From positions 4,351,587-4,415,586 of the forward strand of contig CM030934.1 in NCBI GenBank assembly GCA_018136815.1: a DNA stretch of 64,000 nt. Reading direction: 5' to 3'. The notes below the pieces were generated by a model, which saw nothing but the letters and a program-made list of their open reading frames with translations, was not told where the DNA came from and ran no database searches. How positions within the stretch are numbered: position 1 is the stretch's first letter; each line of letters starts with the position of its first letter. Both the position numbers and the translations under genes were made by a program. Below are positions 28,277 through 39,175 of this stretch, in pieces. Origin of the DNA: Isochrysis galbana (taxonomy: Eukaryota > Haptophyta > Isochrysidales > Isochrysidaceae).

Positions 28277-30199
28277 ATGAGTGGCGCCGTGCAGCCGCCC
28301 CTCGCGCAGGGGGGACGGACACGCGGAGGTGTGGGGAGCTTGCTGGACGTGCGGGACTCTTGCCGCACGGACACCGTCGTACAACACGCTCAATGCAGCA
28401 CGGAGGATGGGCAAGCCAGTAGTATAGACGTATGCACGGAGGATGGGCATGCCAGTAGTATAGACGTACGAGTGGCAGAGAGAGATCGAGAAAGGTATGA
28501 GCGGCGAGAGGTCGTGGGCATGGCTGTCGACGAGCCTCAGGGATTTGGCAGAGTGCACTCAGCCCCTCCGATGTCCCAACCCAACGATGAGTCAACAGAG
28601 GCTGCAGGAGTGCTTGTTTGCGACCCTCGAACAAGTGGTAGCCTGCATCCACTTCCTGGTAGATCACGAGCCGAGGAGGGCAGAGGGGCTGTCGACTCGA
28701 CTCTCGAGGTGAATTGGAAGAGAGACAGCCCGCCTTCACGTCCTGCTCCATCCCACGAAGTCCTATGTCCGGACGATGTGTCAGAGTGGCGTGCTCCCCT
28801 GACGTTTGTGGCCGCAGCTGCCGGACAGGGCAAGCGTGCCTACATGGAGGACCGTCACGTTATCATGCGGCAGCTCAATCCGCATCGCTCGTCGGGTCCG
28901 TCGCATCGGCTGACCGGGATTGAGTATGTCGCCGTTCTGGACGGTCACGGAGGGTCGCGCTGTGTCGATTGGCTCGCAGAGAACTTGCACCAATACCTTG
29001 CCTCGCACCCAGGGCTAGCCACCAATTCATTCTCCACATCCGAACAATCCGGTGACCTTGAAAAATTGGGGGCGGTATTCTCCGAAACTTTCCACGCATG
29101 CGACGATGCATTTCTCAACTCCATTCGCGCGGAAGGATTGAGTGACGGTGCTACAGCGCTCTGCACGCTCATATGTGGAACGCGTGTGTATGTAGCGAAC
29201 GTGGGAGATACTCGTGCAGTGCTCGCCCGCTTGCCTGTGCCACGGGAGGGATCTCGCGGTACAGTTTCACGAAGACGAGCAAAACGACCGCGTGAAGTCG
29301 AGGCGGTACGAATCTCAGTCGACCACAAGCCGAATCTTCCCTTGGAAAGAGCGCGTGTGAGAGAATGTGGGGGTAGAGTGACGAAGGTCCGCGGGGTCTG
29401 GCGCGTCTTTGCTCCTACCCAACCCTCAGAAGGTGAGTGTTCGCAAGCTTCATGTGAGGCTCGTCCATCGTCAAGACGGCATGGATCAGCGCCCTCGCTC
29501 CCCTCGCTCGCGATCTCGCGGGCCTTCGGCAATTTTGCTCTGAAGGAGCTAGCCGGGACTCGGCCGCTTATTGATGTTGAACCACATGTCGCAGTTGTGC
29601 AGCTGCAAACGTGCGACCGTTTCCTCATCCTGGCAACGGATGGGCTTTGGGATGCCATTGAGGAAGCCCAAGCAGTACGTTTGGCTGCGGGCGCGGCAAG
29701 CAAAATTCTGGGCCTCCCTGCGGAGGTGGGTGGACCAGCTCCAGTCTCCAACGAGCAGGAGCGCAAAGGGCTCGAGGATATCGCCAGGGCAACTGGGCAT
29801 CGTGCGCATGATGCGGAAGGTGATGGAGCCTGGGAAATCACCAGCAAGGATGGCACAGTTCAGGATGGCGATTCAACAGCTCTAGTCACTGCTGCTCTGG
29901 GGAATTCTGATGAGGTGCCGCAGGTCGATCCTGTGGGGGCAGCAGGTAATCTGCGGGCGATAGCAGCCTTGCAACGTCACGGAGATGTGAGAGGAGTAGG
30001 AACGAGCCCCGCATGTGCATCCGTACACATGCCAGATCGGCACGCACTAGCCGCACAAGCGGCGGCGAATGCGCTCGTAGAGGCAGCCACATCCAAAGGC
30101 AGCGAGGACAACGTGACAGTGGTTGTGATTTTGTTCAAGTGGACAGTCGCCAACGACTCTATGCACGCCGCTCGCCGTGGCAACCACACCACTTATTGA
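28277..30199 (+). CDS. PP2C-type Ser/Thr protein phosphatase
   Basis: A single-exon frame of 640 codons. The PPM/PP2C signature motifs appear in order: GKRAYMEDRH (residues about 184-193), AVLDGHGGSRC (about 218), GATALCTLI, VYVANVGDTRAVLA, ISVDHKP, LAISRAFGNFALK, FLILATDGLWDAI and, near the end, GSEDNVTVVVILF. The Asp residues that bind the two metal ions are kept in MEDRH, LDGHGG, ATDGLWD and EDNV. Members are monomeric Mg/Mn-dependent phosphatases. Two insertions, a charged loop about residues 325-345 and an acidic stretch about 490-590, enlarge the domain. The N-terminal 160 residues are unconserved and include two 12-residue repeats (TEDGQASSIDVC and TEDGHASSIDVR) from a 36-bp duplication at 28398-28469. 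Translation could start lower, for example at 28517. Confidence 0.92.
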   Translation: MSGAVQPPLAQGGRTRGGVGSLLDVRDSCRTDTVVQHAQCSTEDGQASSIDVCTEDGHASSIDVRVAERDRERYERREVVGMAVDEPQGFGRVHSAPPMSQPNDESTEAAGVLVCDPRTSGSLHPLPGRSRAEEGRGAVDSTLEVNWKRDSPPSRPAPSHEVLCPDDVSEWRAPLTFVAAAAGQGKRAYMEDRHVIMRQLNPHRSSGPSHRLTGIEYVAVLDGHGGSRCVDWLAENLHQYLASHPGLATNSFSTSEQSGDLEKLGAVFSETFHACDDAFLNSIRAEGLSDGATALCTLICGTRVYVANVGDTRAVLARLPVPREGSRGTVSRRRAKRPREVEAVRISVDHKPNLPLERARVRECGGRVTKVRGVWRVFAPTQPSEGECSQASCEARPSSRRHGSAPSLPSLAISRAFGNFALKELAGTRPLIDVEPHVAVVQLQTCDRFLILATDGLWDAIEEAQAVRLAAGAASKILGLPAEVGGPAPVSNEQERKGLEDIARATGHRAHDAEGDGAWEITSKDGTVQDGDSTALVTAALGNSDEVPQVDPVGAAGNLRAIAALQRHGDVRGVGTSPACASVHMPDRHALAAQAAANALVEAATSKGSEDNVTVVVILFKWTVANDSMHAARRGNHTTY

Positions 30200-31973
30200 A
30201 TGCCAACGACGACCAACCCCGAGCCGAAGCTGTTAGTTGACTCTGTGGAGCCGTCGGGCCACGTACACATACAGGCACATTCGCACTCACGTGAATGACA
30301 CACCACACACGAATGCACATGAATGGGATACTGAAGGTAACGAGCGAAATAAACAGGGGCAAGAGCCGACTACCGGCTTCAACTGGCTTTATGAACCTTC
30401 TTTCTTGAAATAATCACGATGGTCGCTATCGTTCAATACTTTTCAATGTGCGATTCCATACAGGTCGAGTCGAGAGGTAGCGTGCTTTAATTCGAGGATT
30501 GCATGTGCGTAAAGCAGGGTTGGAGGCGAACGAACGCAGGGGGTCTTCTTAGTACGTAAGGAAACGGCAGGCAACACGGAAGCTAGGGCCAAGGCAGTAC
30601 TTTTAGCCTGGCATGCCCAAACTTGTCGCCCGGACTTGTGGGATTCTTGTGATGGACCATACAAACTTATGGTCAAACTTGTCGCAATTGGTCGTGATGC
30701 GTGATGCAGGTAGTACACCCGCCAACACGTTTGCACGTTGCCCTTCAGGCACACCCAAGAAAAACTCGTGAACTTCCCCCCATCTTCGAAGAGGGCGTCG
30801 GGGTGGGGCATCCCGCCCACAAGGGGGTGGAGGGCATTCTAGCCCACACTGCACCCTCCGCCGCGGCCACACCCGCGGCGCGCGTCGGTGATACCCCTCC
30901 CGATTGGAATGTGTGCACTAGCCCCCCCCCCCCCCTTTTTTTCCTGCACACGGCCAGAGGAGAAACATGCAGCAAGGGCCATGTAAGTAAGGCGCGATGG
31001 TGCACCGCTAACAGCACGTGCTGCACCGCGCATTGATCCGGCGCGTGCGCGCGGCCAGATTCCTGTTGAAATGGATGGGCGGCGGCGCGCGCATGGACGC
31101 GGCGCGCGGCGCGGTGTAGACATGAATATTCGTGAAAGGTCGTGAAAAAGTACGTGCTCACACCCACAGTCCACAGTTGAGAAGTTCAGAAGTTCCCCTT
31201 GTTGCTATTCACACACACAGATTCGGATTCCCCATGGTCGCGCCGCCGCGCCGCCCCTGGGGGGAGAGGGGAAGTTTGTGCTGCTGCCACGTTCGCCCAC
31301 TGGGTGCTTCCCCTCCCCGCCCGACCCCCTTTTTTATAGGGCATCATAGAGCAGACAACTTGCGGGATGGCACATGGAGACCTTGCACCTTGCCTTGTCT
31401 CTCCTCTCCCGTGACTCCGAGACGACAATCGAGCCTTCCACCAAAAACTTAGTTCTAAAATGCCACTGAAGAAAACTATTATTATAGTTTCAGTGATGGA
31501 GCGCGCGCCGACCGCTCCCCCCTCCCAGCCCTCCGCTGTCACCACGCCTCCCCCGGGCGAGCTTGCGCCGCAGCTCTCCGCTTGTCGCCAGCCCCTGCCA
31601 CTCCGCCCGTTTATACTAAGGTAAACGGGACTCGGTTATCGTTGTTTCCCCGGTTTGGGGAGGCAAGTAAGTACTGAGGTGTGGCAGGAGGATCAAAGAT
31701 AAGTCCATGCAAGAGACATCTAACATCTTCATTTTCGCTACGCCTTGCATTCAATGGTAGTTCAACGGATTCGTACGAAGTTATCCGCACATCACTCCAT
31801 AGCCCGCATGACAGCCCTCGTATGCTCGCTGAGGAGTCATGCTTGACTTCACTGGGCTCTCTGATGCTTTGGAGCGCGAGAGCACACGTGCCTGCTCTAC
31901 TGCGTTCGAGAGTCAACGACGGGAAAGAGAGAAAGAGATGGGAAATAAAAACCTGTTGTAAATCCATCTTTGC
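30200..31973. other. Intergenic, no gene seen
   Basis: It holds a C14 tract at 30922-30935 and a short inverted repeat near 31469-31493 (AAACTATTATTATAGTTT). The many short frames overlap on both strands and share no recognisable motif. The 3' ends of PP2C and of the quinolinate phosphoribosyltransferase gene converge on this stretch. Confidence 0.5.
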
Positions 31974-33151
31974 TCACTCCGTGCGTGCACGAGTTGCGAA
32001 CTTCTCCGGCTTTGGTACCTTGAGCGAGAAGTCGAGTGTAGCGTAGCTAAGGAAGCAAAGGGAGCGGGAGTCAGAGAGTGTCTCCTTAAAATGCAGACAG
32101 ATGGCCAGAAATGAGCATGTGGTATTGGAGCGATGCTAGGGCTGCAAGGCTTTGACAACTCGAGTTACGCATGCACAAGCGCATTGGTTCGATTGTGTCA
32201 TACTACATAAACGCAGATTATCTCATAGTGGGTTCATGGGGTGGAGCATTGGAATGTGAGCATAGGGTATGTGCACCCGTTTGTGAGGGATCCCTGCGAA
32301 ATGATGTCGACATCAGGTGAAAAAAAGTCGCTCATAGTCTCTATCGTGATGCCACCGGAGGCCTCAATGATCAGGTGTGGCCATTTTGCCTTCACCCGCT
32401 TTGCAACGGCCTTGAGTTCGTCTGGCGAGTAATTATCCAGCATCAGCACGTCGGCACCTGCCTCGGCTGCTTCTTGGGCGTCACGCTCAGAAGTACACTC
32501 CACCTCAATCTTGGTGGAGAAACCTGCAACTGCACGCGCCTTGGACACCGATTCCGTGATTGACCCTGTGGACCAGATGTGGTTGTCCTTGAGCATCACC
32601 ATGTGTGAAAGATCCATACGATGAGTATCGGCGCCTCCGACGAGCAATGCATACTTCTCTACTAGCCCGAATCCAGGCGTCGTCTTTCGAGTGCCCGCAA
32701 CCTTCCCATGCCATTTGTGCTTGCGCGCGACATCCATTGCAGCACTTGAGGCTGTAGCAACACCCGAGGCGCGCGAGAGGATGTTAAGAGCTGTTCGCTC
32801 GGCGATGAGGATGCAGCGCGTCGGGCCAGCCACGCGCGCGATAGGCTCCTTGGCTTTCGCCTCTTGCGCAGTGATGTAATGCCCCTCAGGCTTGAGCCAT
32901 TCCACCTCACAGCCCGACTCGTGGAAGACGTGTGTTGCAAAAGGGACACCAGCCAGCACACCCTCGGCCTTGCCGAGGAGCATCGCGTGGTGTGGCTCGT
33001 CGCCAACAACGTAGCCGCCGATATCCCACTTGGGCATATCCTGGGCGAGCCAGCGGCTCACCTCCTCCTTCCATGAGGGCGGGAGGATGGCCGCCAGCTT
33101 GGGGCTATCCACCTTGGCCTCTGCATCCGCGCGAGCTCGCTTGGGGGCCAT
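31974..33151 (-). CDS. QPRT: Quinolinate phosphoribosyltransferase, two exons
   Basis: Exons 32277-33151 and 31974-32046, intron 32047-32276 (GTGCAC...TTAG), 315 codons. The enzyme converts quinolinate and PRPP to nicotinate mononucleotide, CO2 and PPi, the entry step of de novo NAD synthesis. Diagnostic motifs are ERTALNILSRASGVAT, AGTRKTTPGFGLVEKYALL, GGADTHRMDLSHMVMLKDNH (Arg, His and Lys contacts for quinolinate and PRPP), KIEVECTS, DVLMLDNYSP and IIEASGGIT. Reading on past the donor gives a spurious end. Splicing instead yields GSLTNGYATLDFSLKVPKP, which restores the family's LDFSLK C-terminus; this is why I place the second exon. The N-terminus is short and basic and shows no clear targeting signal. 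Confidence 0.93.
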
Positions 33152-33662
33152 GATCGGGTGGCCGAGCGACTTGGTGTAGTGAGGAACGGAGGATTGGTGG
33201 GGAGAAGACGAGAGGGGGCAGGAGCCGACGAGAGAGGAAGAGGAAGGGAAGCGAGGATAGCGAGATGAAGAGATGAAGGGGGAGGGAGAGGAGCGGGGCG
33301 CCCGCGTCGGCAGCCGGAGAGAGCCCCAGTGGACGGTCTATAAAGTTAGTCCACAGCGACCAGCAGTCGAAAGGAAAAGGAGTGGAGGGCCAATAGCAAT
33401 AGAATACAAATATAGGCGCATAGGCGGTGAATGAGATGCGAAGAAAATCATGTATATTTCCCCAGGATGTACTATTTTCTCCCTCGTCTTCGAACGTCGG
33501 CACCCACTCCTAAACCCATCTGTCAATGCACATCTTGAATCTCCACTCTGAGCTTAGCTCTAAGCTTGCACAAGTGCAGCGGCATTGACAATGAACCGCT
33601 CCGTCAATCGTCGACAACGGTCGAACCCAACTCAGCATTGGCTGTCGAAAACAACTGTAAGG
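33152..33662. other. 5' region of QPRT, no gene
   Basis: A purine-rich stretch at 33180-33300 (GAGGAAGAGGAAGGG type) lies just upstream of the phosphoribosyltransferase ATG and probably belongs to its promoter or leader. The rest is mixed sequence down to the permease stop. No gene is seen. Confidence 0.5.
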
Positions 33663-34514
33663 TCAAGATTGTTTTTGCTTTGCCCAACGCCTTGCAATGC
33701 TGCTCAGATTGGACAGAGATCCTACAAATGCTCGACCCCCGAGAAGCCCCAATGACCCCATGTAAAATGTCCGGAGCTGATCCTCTGAGAGCCATAGTGC
33801 TGCACGCGTCCCTCCAAAGGCACCGAGTGCAGCACCAGCCGTTACGGCTGATGCTACTCTGAAGGGAACCGTCCCAAGCCATAGATGAGTGAGCGACGCC
33901 GCACACATACCTGGTGCGACAGCGCAAGCCGCTGTCCCCTGCACGAGATGATGCTCTAGTGGGGTAGCTATTGTCAAATAGCTCATGACCAACGGCCCGC
34001 CCCCTACACCCATGATCGCGGATAGGAAGCCTGCAAAGCCACCAAATGCGAGATGTGCGGCAAACGTTGCCCCGAGCGGCGAAGTCTCTGCACAGGGATT
34101 GCGATCTTGTCCTGTGTGCACTCCGTGCACATCGCCACGTTGCTGGCGCTGGCGCTGGATCAGCAGGTGTACCGGTAGCATCACTGTGGTCAGACCGTTA
34201 AAGCACAGCGTATGCACGTCGACGGGTAGACGGCGAGCGACGGCAACTCCGATCCTGGCACCACCCATCGAAGGTATGCCGATAAGCATGGCTGTCTGTA
34301 GGTCAGCGGAGCCGGACGACGCAAATGTGGCGGCTGACATGACGGCAGCTCCACTGAGCGAGATAATGGATGAGCCGCTCGCCGCAAGTTGCGAAAGGCC
34401 AGCCACGCCTGTGAGGCACGGGATGATGAGCTGTGCGCCCCCCCACCCGACCAGGCCGACGCACGCACCGCCGCCGAACCCCGAGGAGGCGGCCGCCAGC
34501 AGCCGACGCGCCAT
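33663..34514 (-). CDS. TauE/SafE-family membrane permease
   Basis: I place the start at the ATG at 34514 (MARRLLAAASSGFGGGACVG), because the open frame upstream is charged, repetitive and typical of a leader. The 283 residues contain about seven hydrophobic spans. The two related Gly-rich halves of the family are visible: GFGGGACVGLVGWGGAQLIIPCL near the start and LAFGGFAGFLSAIMGVGGGP with LVMSYL in the middle. TauE/SafE proteins export sulfite, sulfoacetate or other organic anions. The substrate here cannot be told. The central loop (QRQRQQRGDVHGVHTGQDRN) is hydrophilic. It is divergent from the transporter gene at 35378. Confidence 0.85.
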   Translation of the reverse strand: MARRLLAAASSGFGGGACVGLVGWGGAQLIIPCLTGVAGLSQLAASGSSIISLSGAAVMSAATFASSGSADLQTAMLIGIPSMGGARIGVAVARRLPVDVHTLCFNGLTTVMLPVHLLIQRQRQQRGDVHGVHTGQDRNPCAETSPLGATFAAHLAFGGFAGFLSAIMGVGGGPLVMSYLTIATPLEHHLVQGTAACAVAPGMCAASLTHLWLGTVPFRVASAVTAGAALGAFGGTRAALWLSEDQLRTFYMGSLGLLGGRAFVGSLSNLSSIARRWAKQKQS

Positions 34515-35148
34515 GAAGAGAAAAGACCGACCCTGCAAGGTCTTGCGATGCTGTGAGGGTGCCGTCCCCCTTTCTTTCCCTTTTGGTTCCGTCTTTCTCA
34601 TCACCCTCTGGGCCTCTTCTTCTTTCCCGCTCTCTCCGCCCCCCTCTCTCCCCCCCTCTCTCATCAAACAACCTCCCCCCCTCCCCCCTCACCATTTTTT
34701 TGAATAGTATGACTGACTTTATCCTACCGACCCACCTCTCTCCTCCCGCGCCATCACTGTGTGTGGTGTCGGTCACGTCTGCAATATTCTGTCTTCATCC
34801 CCCAAAATTGAGCAAACGGCAGGCTTCTCCTGGTACTCTACTCGCTCGCCCCCTGAGTTCCTTCCTCCCAGCATTCGTTTCTCAGACGGACAGAAAGAAG
34901 TGCTCGTAGGAGAACAGAGGAGGAGAGGAGAGTGAACACATGCTTTGTAGGAGGGTGCTCGCGCGGAGAGGAGGAATGAATAACAAGAGCTTCCCCCTTC
35001 TTCTTCTCCGGGAAACATCGGGAGAGAGGCGAGCGAGCGAGCGAGCGAGGGGGAGAGAGGGAGAGGGAGAGGGAGAGGGAAGGAGGGAGAAGAGGGAGAG
35101 AGAGGGAGAGAGGGAGAGGGAGAGGGAGAGGGGGGGCCGGTAGGGGAC

Positions 35149-35206
<58 letters not shown>

Positions 35207-35377
35207 AGACTACCCTACTATAGAGAGAGACAAGAGAGAGACAAGAGAGAGAGAAGAGAGAGAGAGAGGCGGGCTGGGCCTGCTGCACGAGAAGAAGGGC
35301 GGCGGAGTCGGCGCGCCGGCGGCACCCGCTCGGCGGTTCCCCGCCGCAGCGAGCGAGGGGGAGGCGCGAGGGACACG
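34515..35377. promoter_or_regulatory. Divergent promoter region with GA microsatellite
   Basis: The 860 bp between two divergent membrane-protein genes contain CT-rich sequence at 34560-34700 and a long GA microsatellite region at about 35035-35270. Open frames here encode only Ser/Leu or Arg/Glu repeats and are artefacts of the microsatellite. The stretch must hold both promoters. No TATA box could be assigned with confidence. Confidence 0.5.
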
Positions 35378-37143
35378 ATGATCACCTGGCTGCTCGCGCT
35401 CTTGGCGAGCAGCTTCACCTTCGCCGTGGCCGATATCCTCTGCGATATCTGCATTACTGAGGAGCATGAATCCTCTGAGCCGGCCGATGAGGATGAGCTC
35501 GAGCATCCGGGCGAGATGCAGCCACGGCGTGCGCTGCTGGCGGGCGATGAGGCGGACGAAGAGGACGAGAACGTGCTTGAGCACCGTCTTCCCGTGACGA
35601 ACGCGCTACACCCCCCTGCGGACAGCTCAGCGAGGCCGTCAGAGATGATTGGCTTGAATGATGGGAGGGCGAGCCTCGACGAATCAGAAGAGGTTGGCTG
35701 GACCCCGGGCTTACCCGACGAAGATTCGTTCGGCACGGACACGCTGAGCGGTGAACAGGATGCAGCTGTTGCGGGGTTGGTGACCACCATGCTGGTTGTC
35801 ATTGCGAACATCTACTGGGGAATCATAGAGCGCCGTGCTTCTTATGCGGGGTTAGCAGAGCCACCGAGGTTACGATGGGGGCCATTCACGCACGTGCAAT
35901 TCTGGCTGGCGATGGTTGGTGGCGCCATGAATTTTTTTCACTACTATTTCTTGCTCAAGGCATTTGAGGGGGCACCATCGACCGTCCTCCTCCCACTAGT
36001 ACAGGTATGATACCCTGCCTTGCTGGGGACACTTGCTCCTAGGACGTTTGCTTCCATCTTGGTTGATAGACTGCAAGCGATTCTTGACAAGTCGTGGTAG
36101 GAAGAGCGGACACGCCCTCGTCACATACGACCGCCTGCCCACTCAGGTTGCGTCTGTTTCGGTGCTGGCTGGCTCAGCGGCGATCGCAGCCTTGCGACAC
36201 GAGCAGTGGATCACCCCGACGCATGCGGTGGCGTATTGCCTCATGTTTGTGGGCGGCGTGTTGCCTGCTTGTGGCGGCCATCTAGCGGCGCTGCTACGTC
36301 CCGCATTCTGGCGACAAGCCTTCGTGTCCTGTGCGATTCTCGCCGAGTTTGCGCTTGGGATGCATGACCTCATGCTCTCCGGTTGTGCTTATCACACGCC
36401 TGCCGCGGGTGTGGAGTCTAGTGTCTTGCTATCCGGCATGGAAGTGGAGCCTGCACCTGATGACTCGTACGAGTACTTTATTTGGTCGCGCGTCTCATTC
36501 GTCGCCACTTTCGCCTGCATGTACTCCTCTTCTCCGAGGCTGTATGGCCAGCTCAAAGATCTCTTCAGCGGCCGAATCGCTCCGAGGTACATTTCACTCT
36601 CCGCCTTGTCCGAGGGGCTCACTGTCCTTGGCTTCTACCTTGCTTCTATCGCATACGGCTTGTTTTACCAGGTGAGGGCTCAACCCTTCTGAGGCGGCTC
36701 GCCATTTCGCCTTCATCTCCAGCTGTAGACAGACAAATTAGAGCTCATCTTGCTGCTTCACCCTTCCCTCTCTGCACCGACGGCCTCAAGCTTAAAAGAT
36801 ATGGGCAACCCACTCACCCAACTTGCCCAAGAGTGCCATCTGGCGCCACCCTCGGCTTCTTAACTACGCATTCGTGTCACATTGGTCTCAGGCGGGTGTA
36901 GTCCATGCCGCAGAGGCGTCTCTCTCGCAATTGCTCAATCTGACGCTTGCTTTTCTACTGCTCAAATGCTTTGGTATTGGCAGACCGTCTGCCGTGGGAT
37001 CGATGCCGGCGAAGGTGGCCTCCTTCGTGCTTGTCACCATCGGGCTCTTCCTGTGCACCCTTGAGGACACGCACACACCGGCAATTGCTTCCTTATACCC
37101 TGCAGTGCAAGGGGTGCCGCTCCCAATGAATGGCACCACATAG
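35378..37143 (+). CDS. DMT/EamA-like multi-span transporter, three exons
   Basis: Exons 35378-36004, 36147-36671 and 36892-37143 join in phase 0 to 467 codons. Introns start GTATGA and GTGAGG and end in CAG, with stops in every intron frame. The N-terminus is a membrane span (MITWLLALLASSFTFAVADI) followed by a 100-residue acidic loop. About nine more hydrophobic spans follow, including HYYFLLKAFEGAPSTVLLPL and VQVASVSVLAGSAAI, the helix pair typical of drug/metabolite transporters in which a YLLLKALEGAPxxxVxPL pattern recurs. The last exon encodes a final span, FVLVTIGLFLCTLEDTHTP. The substrate is unknown. The long acidic loop is unusual for the superfamily. Confidence 0.75.
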
Positions 37144-37395
37144 ACAGTTTCAGCAGCTCGGGATCGCTTGCGCTTGTGATGGTGAACAATGGTGGACCCT
37201 CTGCAGTGCCGGAATGTGTACAACAGTGACGTGATTCGCATTAAGTATTGCCAGAATGCCGATCTCATGATGCTGGACCGCAACGAAGCTTGGCCCTTCT
37301 ACGCCCTTGTCGTAGTCGTGGTACGTGGCACTGGTGATTCATACCCTCTTTCTAAGCACGTACTTACACTGAATTGCCCCCCCCCATGTGCTACA

Positions 37396-39115
37396 CATAT
37401 GCTCATGATTCATGGCCCCTCCCACCCCGGTGACGGTCGCGCTGCCGTGGCAGCGCGACTCGAGGCCGGGTGGCCCCTATGGGCACAACAACATGACAAC
37501 ATCCAATGGCAAAATGTACAACACACCCCCTTGGAGAAGCAGGGAAGACTGGCCAACAGGGAGCCGGAGGCAAAACCTGACCCCAAAAGCAGCACAACAC
37601 CCTCTCTCCCGACCTCTTGGCCCCGTGACACTCACCATCAACCTGCCCCTTCCTGCACCTCAGGAGCCAGACTCAGAAGATGAGGACACCAATGTGAACA
37701 CAGATGCCACGTACGACATGTCGTTCCATCAAGAGGGCAACCTCTCCTTACTCGACACGACGGTCTATGCCGCCATTGTCGAGCTTCTACTCGAACTCGA
37801 GGGTGTGGACCCCGAGCCCGACTTCTGGGCCCGATCCTCGAAGGGCCCATGGCACATCGGGGTGAACGAAGACTGCATGATGCAATTCCAAACTCGTTAC
37901 GGCGAGCACACCACGATCAAGGTCCACAACGTCGATGTCAAGGTAAAATCAAGTTCGAATCTATTGAGAACAAACTCAACACGAAAGGCTCCTCGTCGCG
38001 CAAAGCGCTGTATGAGGCACTCCAAGACGTGGCGGCCCATGTCGTAATCGAAGCAGAGGGGCTAGCACAAGCCTCCGTCATCACGCTGAGCGTAATCGTC
38101 AAGGCCATCGAGAAAGAAGGCTTCACCTTCCTTAAGGGAAATCGTGAACGCATGAAGCTCGAATTAATTAAACCTTTTAATAGTCTCACCGCACACGCGG
38201 CCGTGGACCCTCTACTTTCTACTCACGTAGGAAAACTTTCTACACCCCCACTCCCCCAGCCCTTCACCCCCCGCCATAAGGCGACTCCCCCCGTGCACTA
38301 CTAGGGGGATTGGGGTGAAGGGCTTAGATATGGTCCGGTGGCCCGCGCCTCCCCCCGGTGATCTTTCCCCCCCTTCCTCCTGTGTCTCCGAGTGGGCGGC
38401 GGTCTCAGCCCCGACTTATCCTGTAAACAGGTGCGGGACTTACCTATTTTTCGGTGAGCGGAGCTCTCGCTCCGCCCACCCCCTTCTCCGCGCTCTCTCT
38501 CCCCTCTCCTGCGGCACGCGCGATGGCGCGCCTGCGGCAGGCCTGCAGCTGCCCCTGGCGACCCCTGGAGGCTCCTGGAGGCCAGCTCTGGGGGCAGAGG
38601 AGGCTGGGACTGGGCCCTGGCCTCCCCTGCCTCTCCCTCGCTGGCGCTCCTGGGCCTCAGGGGCCCCCACTCTGCACCTGTCTGCCTGTCGACCAGGGGG
38701 GAAGGGGGTTGGAGCGATGGGCTGGCCGCGAGGGGCCAGGACGAGCGAACCAGGCGTGCCTGCCAGTGGGAGAGTGGGTCAGCAGGGCAGTGGCCTCCTA
38801 GCAAGCCATCAGGCATGCCAGGAGGATGGGTGGTTCCTCCCCCACGGCAGGGGAGGAGTGGAGAGAGGGGGGGGCTCGTGCCCCCCCATGGGCGAACCAA
38901 GTATAAACTTAGTTGAACGCATGAAGCTCGAAGGCGAGTCCGGCACCTTCGTTTCCAAGGTAGCTCACTCCACGCGCTGGCACATCTACATTTCAGCGGT
39001 CCAAGGTAACTTCCTAGCGGGCAACTTTCCGCGCAAGCTGATCCTAACCATCGACAACAAAGCGGTGCCGGTCAACTACGCGATCTCGAACTGCAGAGCG
39101 CTCCGTCCGGACTCG
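37396..39115 (+). pseudogene. LINE N-terminal ORF fragment, split by an insertion
   Basis: From 37412 the plus strand encodes a protein close to the N-terminal half of the 49390-52422 protein: MSFHQEGNLSLLDTTVYAAI aligns with LSFHQEGDYAFQDAAAYAAI, and VDPEPDFWARSSKGPWHIGV with VDPEPDFWARSIKGPWHVAV. Near 37945 the frame shifts. At 38163 it is interrupted by a non-autonomous element and resumes at 38916 (ERMKLEGESGTFVSKVAH on the far side). It goes on to ILTIDNKAVPVNYAISNCRA and ends in tRNA-like sequence at about 39115. This copy runs further into the normal protein than the deleted copies. It is not functional. Confidence 0.8.
38164..38915 (-). mobile_element. Non-autonomous LINE relative, short variant (752 bp)
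   Basis: It is inserted in the LINE fragment and flanked by AACGCATGAAGCTCGAA at 38147-38163 and 38916-38932 (17 bp). It starts TTAATTAAACCTTTTAATAG and ends CCAAGTATAAACTTAGTTG. The sense strand is taken as minus, from the orientation of the coding LINE at 49061-52446. The sense-strand 3' part carries the shared hairpin and CGTGCACTAC box (38270-38310 on the plus strand). Removing it rejoins the host frame exactly. Confidence 0.92.
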
Positions 39116-39172
39116 AACTCGCGACCCAGAGCAAAAGGTTGGTGGAGGCGGTGGGTTGAACCACTATGCCAC
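39089..39172 (-). other. tRNA-like sequence with A and B boxes
   Basis: On the minus strand TGGCATAGTGGTTCAAC matches a pol III A box. GGGTCGCGAGTTCGAGTCC, about 40 bases on, matches a B box. The acceptor strands (TCTCGCG and the segment after the B box) do not pair, and the T-stem pairs poorly. It is therefore not a working tRNA and may be a tRNA-derived SINE head or a tRNA pseudogene. It lies at the end of the LINE fragment. Confidence 0.35.
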
Positions 39173-39175
39173 GCG

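Noticed and set aside
34773-35288. Open frames of Ser/Leu or Arg/Glu repeats in GA/CT microsatellites (also 46352-46648 and 55607-56206)
   Set aside because: They are translations of dinucleotide repeats, open in several frames on both strands, with no non-repetitive core.
38301-38900. Long minus frame in the non-autonomous element as a gene
   Set aside because: It has no ATG at its start, is Pro/Arg-rich and is broken at different points in the sister copies.
39089-39172. A functional tRNA gene
   Set aside because: Acceptor and T stems do not pair, so it is listed only as tRNA-like.
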